Shown: positions 26,566-38,059, counted from the stretch's first letter. The stretch is DNA of 64,000 nt from Monomorium pharaonis (GCF_013373865.1 NC_050470.1:9222373-9286372); one strand, 5' to 3'. Notes: generated by a model not told the origin, from the letters alone. Numbers and translations are program-made.

Positions 26566-27021
26566 TACTGAGAGAGAAAAATGTCGAGGTATTGAGAACC
26601 AGATATTTCTTGTAACGTTTTCCTCGACATTCATTTATTATGTAAAAATTTATTTGTGAAAACGAAATATACATTCTTATTAAATATTCTGTGAAATATA
26701 TTTTTGAAATATACATCTGTAAAATATTTTTATTTTATTTAAAGAGATAGCATTTTGCGTGCGTAAAATAATTGATTTACTTGCTAAAAATAAAACTTAT
26801 TGTGCCTTATTTGAACAAACCATTTATTAAAAAATATTCAAGAAAAATATTTAATTTGTTATGAAAAATAATGTATATTTTATTAAATAAAATTTATTCC
26901 TAAGAAATAAATCAATTATTAAGAAAAACGAGATGCATTTCATAGAAATGTATATTTTGTCATCGGAGAATACCACGGGAAATATTTGGTTCTCAATACT
27001 TGGATTTTTTTCTCTCGCTAC
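26566..27021. mobile_element. Long-TIR MITE, family B copy 2
   Basis: It starts CTGAGAGAGAAAAATGTCG followed by AGGTATTGAGAACCAGATAT, and ends in the inverse (ATTTGGTTCTCAATACTT, then TTTTTTTCTCTCGC). The interior shares TATTTGTGAAAACGAAATATA with the copy at 3293-3778. The AAAGAGATAG block with a nearby GCGTAAAA lies in the opposite orientation relative to that copy. It has no coding capacity. Starting at TACTGAG, its left end also sits on a TA. Confidence 0.82.
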
Positions 27022-29197
27022 ACACGTGAGAACCATAAATCATAAATGAGCATATAATCGACGCATTAACTGATACATTTCACGTGAAATATATCGGACA
27101 TTTGAGGCCCCATAAATGATATTTAAATATTCAAAGCGGCTTAATTCATCCCTGACCGGAATTACCCTTGCAAATATCTTTCTGATAACAAAAAGGTTTA
27201 ATAGTGCAATCTTCATTTAAATTCATTCGTGCGAGCCGATCTATATAACCTAGCCGCGTGATTTAATATCGAAATCCCACGATTTTTGAATAGCCAATAT
27301 CTTAAGTCCCGGTTATTTCCTTCCTCAAATATTAGGTCGTCGGATATGAAATGTCGGATTTCGAAAGTTTGATCTTCCTCACGCGCCGACTATACGTCTT
27401 GGTAATGGATCACTAGCGTGAAAAACATATCTTTAAAGCTTGTTGAATTTTATTGCAACGGAATTGAAAAGGCGGATATCCCCGTGAGTGAGGGACGGAG
27501 AGGGACGGCAAATTTGAAGAATAGATAGTTACAGTCATTTTATTACTTAAACTTTGCGTAAGTAACTTTATGTGGGTTAACCTAATTAACGTAACCAACT
27601 TAAGTACTTTAACGGGGAACCGAGTAGTTGAGATTTCATTATACCGCAATATTTAATATCGTAACTTGGCAAATTGCGGAAAGACGACGACGGCCGATTA
27701 AGTTACGGACGGGAGAGGAAATATCGTCTCGCTTTTCGGCAGTGCCGCCGTCCATCAAACGTGAGACTGCCTTTCCAATTTTGCGGAATTATCCCGGGGA
27801 GATCGTAGACGTAAAACCGATGTGTTTCACGTGCACCATTGTAATGCCTTTAACACCGAAACAATGAGCGCCGGACGGGGAAACGCGAATACAGCTCTAT
27901 CGAGAAAGAGAGAGCTTCAGTGATTCTGCCGAAAGTAGTGAGTGCACGTTGACCTTAATCGTCTTTCCGTGTGCGCGTGTATGTGTGCGTTAGAAAAGCG
28001 GACGATTATGGCCAGCAACATTCCATAGAACACTAGGGTGGAGTTTTACCTCCTTGAGGGAGCAAAGAGAGAGACCTTGGGAATTGAGTACACGCGCAGA
28101 TGGTGGCTCACTTTAACTCCGTATCGTCAGACCGTGCCTTGAATTTTCTTGCACTCTTACTTGCCCTGGGTAAGATGATACGACATTTTACTTCACTAGT
28201 GAATTATTATACGAAAGATACGAATAACATATATTTACAATAATGAGGAAATAAGTTGATTTTTAATTTTTCATTATGTATTAATTAAAAGGTTGGTGCT
28301 ACAGCCAAATGTGAATCATATTTTTGAAACGTAAAATAATATTTTTCGTAATTTTGCATTTATTATTATCTGTAGTTTATGGTATCTTCTTTATATATTA
28401 TTATTTGAATATTCCATACAGCTATAACGTACACTTCAATTAAAATATCTTGTCGCACATTAATATTTCTTGTACTGTTCTTACAAATAATTCTTGCAAA
28501 TAATTTCTATCTTTCACGCGCCATCCGGTCTTCTTAAAATAATAAACGCGGCACTTTTTCAAAAATTTTATACACCCGGTCGAAATATGTTCTGCGAAAT
28601 TGTCACATTTACTGCAAGATGGGAGACGCGGGGCCATAGTTTTCCCGTCCGGCTCGAATCACGTGACATTTTATATTCGCGAGGAAGAAAGGCGAGAACG
28701 GGAGAAAAGGGCGCGAGAGGTAGGTCAGTTATGACGCCAGATTTCAGTAAGGCCGAAAAAAAATGAGCCGGCGTCGTCTTCCCGGGCGTTTTCCGTCCGC
28801 TACTCCCCTTCATCTCGCGCGACACCCATTTGTCTTGTCCCCGTAACCGTCGCTCTCAACGTATACCTCTTCCTTCCCCTCTCCCCCGTCTCCCTCTCAC
28901 ATCTGCAACGCGTTCCGCGCCGCGGCCTGCGTGCGAGTAGACGCGACGTCGCGCGTCCCAGGATCGTCCTCACGAGGCGATGTGTCCGCATCATCCGACA
29001 TGCGGTCCGATGAATTTCCCTCGAGAAATTGGCAGCAAAATTGAGACTTCTTTCGTCGGCTTATTGCTCGCCCCGGGCTTCTGGCCATTCTCGCGCTTCG
29101 TACACTCTTGCCCGGTCCCGCTTCCCCTCCGCCCCCCGCTCCTCCCTCGCGGCTTCAACGTCGGTGTTGTCCAATTAGCGTCTGACTGCAGACCGCC

Positions 29198-29221
29198 GCA
29201 CCGAGAGCTGCACCGAGAGCC
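29198..29221. repeat. Tandem pair of a 12-bp unit
   Basis: GCACCGAGAGCT is followed immediately by GCACCGAGAGCC, 11 of 12 identical. Confidence 0.85.
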
Positions 29222-31424
29222 TCCCAGAGTACCGATTTCGCCGAGAAGATCCGCCGGAAATGAGATTTTCGACAGCTTCGACCTGCCCGAAAAATAAGGT
29301 TACCTCCGAGCGAACGGAATTTAATTTCGGCCCGCCCCCCTCGAATAGAAATAAGCGCTCTTGTTCCGAGGGTGGCACGCTTATATTTCGACGTTCGCAA
29401 GTCGTGATTGATAACGTAATCGGAAAATCGATCGCCAGCATATATACCAGCGATGGACGCATTAACCTTTTACCGACCGCTCCGCGGTATTAAAAATCAA
29501 TCGGATATCGACGTAGACATTAAGATACCGATGCCCGACGATTTTAATAAAGTAACGCTGCCGTTACTCTATATTTCCGTGTTCGGTGGAATGATAAACA
29601 TTTAATTGCCTGGAAGCTTGGAATATTTTTTTTAGGTGAATAGCTCTCGCGGTGTACTCTTCGCTGCGTATTAATGACGAAACATCAATTCTATATAAAC
29701 GATCGATATAAGGAACGTTGAAGAGAACGGTAGTATATAAAACAAATCATCTTCAGAGGGAAATATTACAGCTCGCTCGTAAACCGTGTTTAAAGCGCCG
29801 CTACGAACAGCTGATGGGTTTATTTATCGTCGATATTCCCGTGCGGAATAATCATATAAATTACAACTTGAGAATACGCCGTTCGAATTTGAGAGGATGT
29901 AGGTTACTGCATGAAAGTTCGCGACAAACTTGGAGAGTTTAGAGATTAGAGAGAGGGAGGTGAGTGTGTTAAGATTGAAATCAGGAGTTGAGAGTCAAGT
30001 TTACTCCGGTGTACATCGGAGTTTAGGGAAACGCGTAACCTTCGTAATAATTCCGCGAGCCTTTCAGTTAGAGAAATAACAATTGAGTGTTTTGCGAGTA
30101 AAATACGCAGGATACATCTTCCTACTGCGAAGTATCTCTGAAACCGCATCGTAAAACTCTCGAGTGAAAAGATATGCGAACGTTACCTACGTCCTTTTTT
30201 TTTTCTTTTACGCGTCGCGTTCGTCATCGCGTAACCGCGCCAAAGTTTATTAGGGCTCCGCGTATATATCGAATGCACCCCGGGGCGCGCCGGCATTGCA
30301 CTCGTGGGAAATACCCCGGTTTCCAGGGTGCATCCTCGGCGCCTTGTCTTTGTACTCGGTCGTATTCTCTCTCTCTCGTGTCGGGCGAAATTGACGTTGT
30401 AATTGCGGACGCTTCATCACTTTTTCACGCGCTACGAGTTTCGCACGAGCGGGATTGGAAGCCGGATTAGAAGGCGAGATGCGCCGCCGCTCGTAAATTC
30501 GACTCCCTTCGAAAGTCCCCCGACGAAAATCGAAAGCTCGCTGGGCGACAGATTTTTCGACGCGGAAGACCTTACCCTTCGGGGGTCTCTCTTTTTTTTT
30601 CTTTCGCCCCCGCATCGGAAAATCCCTCCAACGACGTTTCCCCGATGGGAAAGAAGGAGAATTTCACGAAAATTGTCACCGACATGCCGGCCCGAGAGAT
30701 TTTGCCTCTGTCGCGGTCCGCCGCTCGCTCTTTGATTTACCGTCGAAATATTTCATAAATTTCACACTAACTGTTTTCGCATGCTTTTCGCCGTGAAATG
30801 AAATTTTCAAAATAAAGCGCGGCTTCGAAACACCCGCGCCGAACAGCCCCGAGGGAGAATTTCACAGGCTCCCGCGCTTCGCTTCGTCATGTACGACGTT
30901 TACGATGCATTAATGAATGCCTCGCGCTCCGCCGTCGACATTTGTTTCGTGTCCCATCTAATTAATACGCGACACGGCCGGCGGCGTTTCTGGTCTTTCG
31001 CGGTCGGCGGGATCGGGCTTTGAGGTGGCTTTCCGTTGCCCCGGTACAAAGCGAGCATTATACCTGGCATAACCATCTGGCATCGAGGAGCGCGCGCTCT
31101 GGCGTGGAATATTTATCAACAACTCGGAAAGAGCGGCGCGCGAGAGGAGAAGAGATGTCCTCCCTCCGCCGGGAGGGAAACGTCCGCTATAAATCACGCC
31201 GGTCGTCCCGCTTTTCAAAGCCGATCGTGTTTTATAAAACGCAGGCGGATTAGTCGTGTTAACGCGGGTCGGGAGATACACGGGGAAAATACCCGATGAA
31301 TTAAATAAGATGATACGCGAGGCGCCTCCCGCGCGCGCGCACACGCTGATTGATGCCCTCCGACGGTGCAGATCTATTATTACTACCTGACCCGCTCAAG
31401 AACGAGGAGATTAAATTCCCCCTT

Positions 31425-31440
31425 CCCCCCCCCCCCCCCC
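31425..31440. repeat. Homopolymer C16
   Basis: Sixteen consecutive C in a pyrimidine-rich tract. Confidence 0.95.
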
Positions 31441-31741
31441 TTCTCCCACCCTCAGCTCTCCTATCGCGGCAAACTGCACTGTCATCCGACCCGGGAACGG
31501 GAGCGCGGGTCTCGTCTATAGACCCCCAAGCGGGTAATTCTTGTCTGCACTTTGTTGCCTCGTAAATGCAAGTTGCGTTATCCTCTTTCATAGTCAATTC
31601 TCATCATTTATCGGCTATTCGCTCACGAAAAAGTTGCCGTAAATTAGTAACGCATTTCGCGTCTTATCATTTTTATTATTTTATCACAATGTCCACTTTG
31701 TCACACACGAGGATCATTCGTTTTTGCTTCTGTTATCCATA

Positions 31742-32345
31742 CGCTGACAAAAAGGTTAATTTAATTAAATTTTTCAACTCGATCGGATTTCTTCAGTTCA
31801 AGCATTCTTGTATTTCAGTTAAACGCATCAAGAGGATGCTAAACTGCCCGTCAAACTTGATCGAAGTCTATAACGTAGAGTCGTTGGTTTATTCTTGTTC
31901 ATAAAAATATTTGACTTAAAATACAAATTATGTAGCTTATACATACTAATAAATAGCATGCCTCAGTTCAGAATGGATTGAGGAATAAGACTATATTCGT
32001 CAAATTACGATTAGAAGCCATAAAAAAAAATCATTTGTGTGATCAAATTTTATTTATCTAAACGCTTTCACTACAGATTTTTGAAAATTTGATCATGCAA
32101 AAAACTTTTTTTTACGGCTTTTAATCGTAATTCGATGAATATAGTCTTATTCTTCAATCTATTCTGAAGTGAGGGATGCCATTTATTTGTACATGTTGCC
32201 AAATATTTTTATAAACAAGGATAAACGAATAAATCTACATTATCGACCTCGATCAAATTTGACGGGCAGTTTAGTACGTGTACCGAAGAAATTTAATCAG
32301 GTTGAAAAGTTCAGTCAAATTAATGAGTTCCTTCTTTAATCAGTG
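31742..32345. mobile_element. Foldback element with arms of about 260-310 nt
   Basis: The left half (31742-32051) and right half (32084-32345) are inverse copies with indels. Shared blocks include TAAACTGCCCGTCAAA, CAGAATGGATTGAGGAATAA (versus CAGAATAGATTGAAGAATAA) and GATTAGAAGCCATAAAAA. The inner ends GATCAAATTTT/AAAATTTGATC close a loop of about 32 nt. Outer ends are TA-CGCTGACAAAA and TTTAATCAGTG-TA, so a TA duplication is likely. No transposase is encoded; the 112-codon frame at 31566-31904 enters one arm and is not a gene. Confidence 0.85.
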
Positions 32346-33359
32346 TATCCCGCTTCAAAAACATTAACCGGCCAAGTGCCATCATTATTCTCGTCAAGGA
32401 TCTTTATAGGATCTCTTTTTATTCCCGTGGCGCACAATGGCCGCTTCTAAATTCTTCCAGATATCTATTCCGACGTTCGCTGGAGAAAGGGGGTGGTCCT
32501 CCTTCAAGCCTGACGTTTTTCCGTCGCGAGAACAGATAAGCTACGGTAAATCACGTTTGCACCGGCACGCGGCGGCTCAATGCGCCCCCTCCGGGCGAAT
32601 GCATCTTCGCGGGACAAAGGGATTACGTGCTTTCCTTATCGCGATTCCGAGGAGCGTGCATGTATATCGCGAGCTCTCTTGAGCGCGCGCGAGGTCCGCT
32701 TTGTGCGTCGCGTCCGCTCCTGTGAATTTATACCGCGGCCGATCTCCCCTCCCCTCCCCTCAAAGGATTTCTCCTACCGGGCATCTCGTATCTCGCACAC
32801 GAGAGTCACAAAAGAGAGGAGGGGGGTCGTCGACCCGGATGCAACACCCCGGACAATTACACGTTCGAGTACGCTCGCCGCGCGTGTCCTCCCCGCAAAA
32901 ACGCGCGCGGTGGCGACACGTGCGCCCGCGCGAATTCTCGCTTCTATTCATAAGCCAATCTGAAATGCAACGGATCATACATATTACATGGCGCACGTTG
33001 GACGCAAGCTACCGGCGCATAAAAATTTACCGGCCGTTCGCGGATACGGCGACGGCGATTTTACATAATCCAGCGACGAATCTCCCGGTTTTTTTTTTCC
33101 CCCCATTAGACCGAGAAACAATTTAATTAACGATCGCGTCGATCGTTCGAACAGGGTTTTCTTTTCTCTTCAATCTGACGCGAGTGCGACGCGAGGGCCC
33201 GAGCCGACGGAAATCAAATTTCCGCTTCTATTTAATAATCGCCGTATGACATTTCGTGCTTACTCGGCGGGAGTCGAGCTGTTTTTTTTTTCTTTTTTTA
33301 CTCGTACGATCATGCGCGGAATACGTATTCGTATGCGTTTTACATAGAATTAGTTAGGA

Positions 33360-34030
33360 GAATATGTATAGACTCAAAAGTTTAAAAATTCTAAAAAATT
33401 TTATTAAACATCACACATTTTACATGTTTCAATTTATTTATTTAAATTTTTGTGTCAATTTTTATAAAGCACGTGTGTTAAAAAGTGATACAAATATGTA
33501 AGAAATTAATATAAGCATTTAATATTTGAACTGTGTCAAGAACCGAAGTGTGTGTTAAATTGACGTATGTATAATAAAATGTTATTTTAACATTTGAACG
33601 AAATAGTTATTTATGGTTTTGATGAAGTTAAAATGTTAAATTGGCATAATCTGTCAATTAAAAAGCTTAGCAAAAATCAAATAAGGGGAGACTCTTTATG
33701 ATCAATAACATGGGAAACGTATTTTCTCATTTAACACATAAAGAGGAAAGTAATACAATTTATCTGTTTATTTTAACATATAAAATGTGTCACCAAGAAT
33801 TTACATGTAAATTGTGTTATTTCAACTCTTGGCAATAGTTAATAACAATTTAACATAGAAAAGTCTAAGTAACATAATGACAACATGTCAAATTAACGCA
33901 CAACTATGTCAGAAATTTAAACAAAACACTTTACACGGGCAAGTTCTAAAGCAAATAACTTGAGTTTTATGATCTAGTAGAAGTTCAACTTTGTGCTTTC
34001 TCGCAAAATTTTTTAAAATCAAATTTCAAA
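33360..34030. repeat. AT-rich block with dispersed TGTTAAATTG/TGTCAAATT words
   Basis: Words such as TGTGTTAAAAAGTG, TGTGTTAAATTGACG, TGTTAAATTGGCAT and TGTCAAATTAACGCAC recur in both orientations. This suggests decayed repetitive DNA. No clear ends were found. Confidence 0.35.
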
Positions 34031-36390
34031 TAAATTAATTCAATTAAACGATGATAAACAATTAAGTCGGGATCATAATTGAATAAGCGAGCATTTAAAA
34101 CTCATGGCTGTTACGTTCGTTATCGCGTTTAAACGTGGAAACAGGAAATTTATATAATCGCCACGGCATGACGGCGCGAGAGACCGACAATCCCATTCGA
34201 GCCTTATTCAGACGTCCCGGGCTCGATTCTCTGTGATAGTGATGATGATTAATCGCGAGCACGAGGGGATAATACGTTGGCGCGTCTCGCGCATTCAGAC
34301 TGCGTTTGAGCGCGCGGCGCGCGACGAACCGCAATTTTTCCTGGCGAATACTAAACCGGGTGACTCACTCTATGGACGATAACCGTTTCCACTAGTTGCG
34401 TGTCTTTTCGTCTAGCCGCGCGCACGAGGGAGATGTGCTTGTCACGCGGAGGCTACGGGGAAGCTACTTTGGCAGCGAGCCACGTCCCACGTCGTGTCAT
34501 CGCTCGTGCCGCGCGTAAATTCGAGATTTCCTCTGCTGGCGTCTCGACAGGTAAACACGCGGCCCGCTCAGCTAAACGCTCTCAATTATCGACCATCTTG
34601 AAATAAAATGTGCCCGCACCTCTGCGCGACGTTTAACACCTTCTTCGACCGCGTCGCCAGAACCCAACGATTCGCCGCTGGAACTTCGCGTGTCCCGTTT
34701 ATGTTTCCTTTCGAGAAAGATTTATTCGTTTAATTTACAATATAACTTGAATGTCCGTAAAGAAACATATTGATTTAATCTTATTTTTAGAAAAAGAAGA
34801 AGCACCGTCTAATGCAGTTATAAATCGTTGATTCACAAGTTTCGATTCAATGTTTTATTAACGATACAGTAAAGTACCAACCTTCAAGGGCGTCCCCGTT
34901 ATTTGTGTTATTCTCACGATTAAGGATTAAGGATTAAATTAGAGAGTGCTAATTGCATTGTAAATCAGTGCCAGCCGAACATGCTGCTGCAGCTCCGCTT
35001 TCTCTCTAATCTGTCCTACACTCTGTTCCGTGTTACAATGTCTAGTTAGTCTAATCCAAACTGATTTATCTCCTGTGTTTGACGAATTCGTAAATCCGTA
35101 TCATGATTATTTTATATAAATCTTGCATAGTCTTCATTTCACACGAAGATAATCAATGGAATTGGGTTATGGAAAATAATAGCGTGCGACGCAACGCATT
35201 ATTTCGCGCATATTATCGTCCCCCAAATAAATTTTATAATATCGAGACGAGATTTTGCAAAGTCTAATTTTATTATTTGAATTTTAATTAATTGAATTAG
35301 TTAAATCAGTCCACGATCTTGCAATTGAATAATTCAAACTGCATTTATTTTAATTAAGCGAATTAATGGCGTAATAGAGATATTGCTGGTTTTTAAGCTT
35401 TAAATTCCGACTGTGCCGCATGAGAAATGCTGATGAAGCGGAATAAAATGCGCCGGATGAAAAATAAAAGGCCGACTTTTTCGCGCCGAGAAAATTTAGT
35501 GCTGCCGATCCATTAGGGTATAACGTTAGAAGGGATTCGAACGTAATTTGCCACTTGTCTCACGTTGCTGCCCCCTGACCTTTCGATTCTCAACCTACCC
35601 GCATCAAACTTTCCGCAGATCTGTTTCTGAGTATCGTGAGAAGACGGTCTTTTACACCGAGTGTGTTTTGCATTACGTTGTTGCGTCGATAAGGACACCC
35701 CAGAGAACGCACCATGTAAACCTGCTTCGATTTGCAGCGCATGATATACGATGTGCATCGATCATGCGCTCGAAATAGGTTAACGGAAATAGGTGCTTCA
35801 GAACTATCGCCGCTCCCGTTAACGATAGGTTCTACTAACAGACTGAAAAGAATGGCGATCGCTTTCGAAGCGACTAATTGGAGCGTTTTGAAGTGTACCA
35901 GAGAGATGCATGTCAAATATATCAGTGTCCGTACGGTAATTGATTGATATGACGTGAAAGAAAATCTAATTAGGAAAACTTCGAGACTGCGTTAAGTTTC
36001 TAAAACGAAATTTTAATCCATTATGCGCGTAATTAATCGCGAAATCAATTTATATCGAGCGTATAAATGTGTTGAGAAAAAAAAATTTCGAAATTGGGCT
36101 TCTCCCAAACTTTCTCAAGCGGGACAAACAGCAGCTCGCGCGTGCATTGACGAAATATTTTGTCAGGTCATTCCCCTTTTAGGTCGATGGTGCATCGGTT
36201 TTTTTTGTTTTGTTTTTAAGTTTCTGAATTTGGACCTCGTTTAATCAAAGATCAATAGCCACGTTTCCCCGGTCTTTGAGCTCCCTTTCGGAGAAACTCG
36301 CCGAAGAGATGATGTACCATCGGCCTAAATCAACAGAGTGTGAAAATGCTCCTCCTAAAATATCCTCGCCCGCGCATCTGTCTAAGAGCA

Positions 36391-36409
36391 TTCCTCTTTT
36401 CTGTTACAG
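36391..36409 (+). other. Major-class 3' splice site before the first exon
   Basis: The polypyrimidine stretch ttcctcttttctgtta followed by CAG directly abuts the GAA that opens the conserved RRM2 reading frame. Confidence 0.9.
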
Positions 36410-36495
36410 GAAGTGTTACACACGATCAGCGCGCCCAGCGGGCAGGTTCAACGCATCGTAATCTTTAAGAAAAATGGCGTGCAGGCCATGGTCGA
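36410..36495 (+). CDS. sm: Internal exon of smooth / hnRNP L homologue (first half of RRM2)
   Basis: The 86-nt exon reads in frame 0 from GAA and gives 28 codons plus GA, including the peptide QRIVIFKKNGVQAMV. This is the helix 1, strand 2 and strand 3 part of the second RRM of hnRNP L and its insect counterpart smooth, recognised from memory of the family. The family consists of nuclear RNA-binding proteins that control alternative splicing and mRNA fate; in Drosophila smooth is linked to nervous-system phenotypes. The exon is preceded by a strong acceptor (TTCCTCTTTTCTGTTACAG, 36391-36409). It stops at the GA of a glutamate codon, directly before ATATCCTTTT, an AT-AC type minor-spliceosome donor. 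It joins the exon at 37953 to keep the frame. The exon carrying RRM1 and the start of RRM2 must lie upstream and was not found in this window. Confidence 0.93.
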
Positions 36496-36505
36496 ATATC
36501 CTTTT
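36496..36505 (+). other. U12-type 5' splice site (ATATCCTTTT)
   Basis: The first ten intron bases match the minor-spliceosome AT-AC donor ATATCCTT exactly. They follow the GA of the split glutamate codon. There is no GT at the boundary, and the nearest GT (36508) lies 12 nt downstream. Confidence 0.93.
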
Positions 36506-37922
36506 CAGTAACTACATAAATTCCACCATAGCCGGTGGTTTTACGGCGCGCCGGCGATCGCGCGCACGTCCGCCAAAGCGATTTTGCGAATTCTCGGAAA
36601 GAGACACGCCGGTGTTGTAAATTTCAACAGCGTAAAATTAACGCTTTAAATTCAGTTGTGCTCGTAGCGCGGTAAATTACCGAGAAATGCACCGCTAATG
36701 TTCCATTTGCCAAGCGTAACGCTGCTTTACGACTGCAGATGTTGTGCGTGCCTGTATTCAAAGAGTTAACACAAAGTGTCGAGACTCGGAGATCACGCTA
36801 GAGCTTTTGTAAATTTTCCAAATCGATCGAACGTCATTGTTCGCGCCGCGAAAAATCTATTAAAAAGTACAATTTAAATTTATCGAAGGAATTTGGACCA
36901 TTGAAATTTGGTCCAATCCGCTCGTACAAAGGGTTTCGATTTAAAAGTTTCGAGTGACGCGCGGGAGGGGGGGGGGGAGGAGGGACGTCTTTTGAATTCG
37001 ACCGCAATTCGAACAATGCCGCCGGGAAACGATTTATTTTACACCGTTAAGCCGCGATCGCGCTTTTTCGCTATGAATTTGATTTACACGGTAAACTCCG
37101 GGACAACGGCGCGCCGCTGAGCAGCGCGCGGGTCAAGGGTTACCTTCGACGAAACTCTAAACCCGGCGGGATCGACTCCTCGTCTGACACGGTTTCTCGA
37201 GCCGCGGAAACTTCGTCGGGACATGCACCGCCATTACGGCATAATGAAGATTTATCATGCGGATTCGATGTTTCTTTTTTTTTTTCACCGCGAACCTTTT
37301 TTCTGTTTCGTACGTGTACTCCGTGTACCGCGCGAATATATACGTTCAACGGCTTTGAGCTTTACCTTGGGAGTAGCGTGTATACTGTATTTTCGGTGAA
37401 TCTCCGCTCGGAATATACTCCGGACTATTACGATCCAAATAATAGTCAAGCCGCGTCCCGCGCGACTATAAATTCGTTGGAACTTTACGTCATGTCGGAT
37501 TTATACTACGCGACGGCCACTTTGCGGGAAAACAACATTGTAACGCCACAGTGGATTCGGAGCGCTACGTTTTGCCCGCATTTCCCGTGAAAACTTGGTG
37601 AACGTTTATAACTTATAAATTTAATTCGCGTAATCATTTTATTTGAAAATATTTTTTAATATAGGCGGTTTTATCTTTGTGCTTAATAGTTTTCGTTTTT
37701 TCTTTCAAAAAATTTTTTCATTTATAATTTTGTTTAGGAAATATGACTTTTAAATAAGACAATGAGCTTTCAAATAATCTAGTTTGTGTCACGTGGTTAT
37801 CAATTAAAAATATATCGTAATTATAATTTATATCAAACTGCGCGTGTCGCCGGATTTTTATAAGTGTCAAGTTTCTTTACGGTTTTGAAATGATATATTT
37901 ATTTAAACAAATTGCTATTGTA

Positions 37923-37930
37923 TCCTTAAC
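37923..37930 (+). other. U12-type branch site (TCCTTAAC)
   Basis: TCCTTAAC matches the highly constrained U12 snRNA-pairing branch site. It overlaps AACTAAC (37928-37934), which resembles a major-class branch site. It is followed by the short pyrimidine-rich CGTCGTTTCTATCATCAC leading to the AC acceptor. Confidence 0.9.
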
Positions 37931-37952
37931 TAACCGTCGTTTCTATCATCAC

Positions 37953-38049
37953 GTTTGACAATGTGGAATCAGCAACCAGAGCAAAGGAAGCGCTACATGG
38001 GGCAGACATATACTCCGGCTGCTGCACACTAAAAATCGACTTTGCAAAG
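37953..38049 (+). CDS. sm: Internal exon of smooth / hnRNP L homologue (second half of RRM2)
   Basis: The 97-nt exon supplies the last base of the split glutamate codon and then 32 codons. They begin FDNVESATRAKEALHG and finish GADIYSGCCTLKIDFAK, the end of strand 3, helix 2 and strand 4 of RRM2. GADIYSGCCTLKI is close to invariant in hnRNP L-type proteins, so the identification is firm although made from memory. The exon ends in phase 0 at AAG and is followed by a good major-class donor, GTGAGTATTT. Together with the exon at 36410 it makes 183 nt, exactly 61 codons, with no stop. The linker, RRM3, RRM4 and the C-terminus should follow, but no matching exon was found in the 25.9 kb to the window end. 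The few chance frames here, such as the minus-strand one across this exon, are shadows. Confidence 0.95.
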
Positions 38050-38059
38050 GTGAGTATTT
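38050..38059 (+). other. Major-class 5' splice site after the second exon
   Basis: AAG|GTGAGTATTT follows the codon for the final lysine of the RRM2 strand 4, matching the standard GT-AG donor consensus. Confidence 0.92.

Larger units (their letters stand above)
27022..31741. other. Gene-free stretch, GC-rich in its second half
   Basis: Bases 27022-28560 are mixed. Bases 28570-31540 form a long CpG-rich block with many overlapping chance frames on both strands. Also present are a 12-bp tandem GCACCGAGAGCT (29198-29221), a hairpin ATGCACCC/GGGTGCAT (30273-30333) and C16 (31425-31440). No exon was recognised. Confidence 0.45.
32346..36409. other. Gene-free stretch before the first exon
   Basis: A CpG-rich block (32430-33300) contains a CTCCC/CCCCT run (32744-32760). 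It is followed by an AT-rich repeat-like block (33360-34030), a GC block (34090-34700) and mixed DNA with three GGATTAA units (34919-34939). Bases 35510-35950 have open frames on both strands with no recognisable domain. The last 20 bases are the acceptor of the exon at 36410. Confidence 0.45.
36496..37952 (+). other. sm: AT-AC (U12-type) intron of the smooth homologue
   Basis: This 1457-nt intron starts ATATCCTTTT, the canonical AT-AC minor-class 5' splice site, and ends CATCAC before the coding G. TCCTTAAC at 37923-37930 matches the U12 branch-site consensus, with its branch adenosine (37929) 23 nt from the exon. This is a little longer than the common spacing, but acceptable. No AG lies between the branch site and the exon, and only the AT-AC boundaries restore GA+G and the conserved MVEFDN reading. 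The intron interior holds GC-rich sequence, a G-rich run (36967-36977), a T run near 37273 and an unexplained open frame (about 37265-37590). Splicing should need U11/U12 and U4atac/U6atac. Confidence 0.93.

Noticed and set aside
35513..35947. Overlapping open frames on both strands just upstream of the first smooth exon
   Set aside because: Neither strand gives a recognisable RRM1 or other domain, and no acceptor/donor pair frames them.
36496..36507. In-frame 12-nt extension of the first exon to a GTAACT donor
   Set aside because: It would insert YPFQ-like residues into a conserved RRM strand, and no in-frame AG acceptor exists to partner it. The AT-AC reading explains everything.
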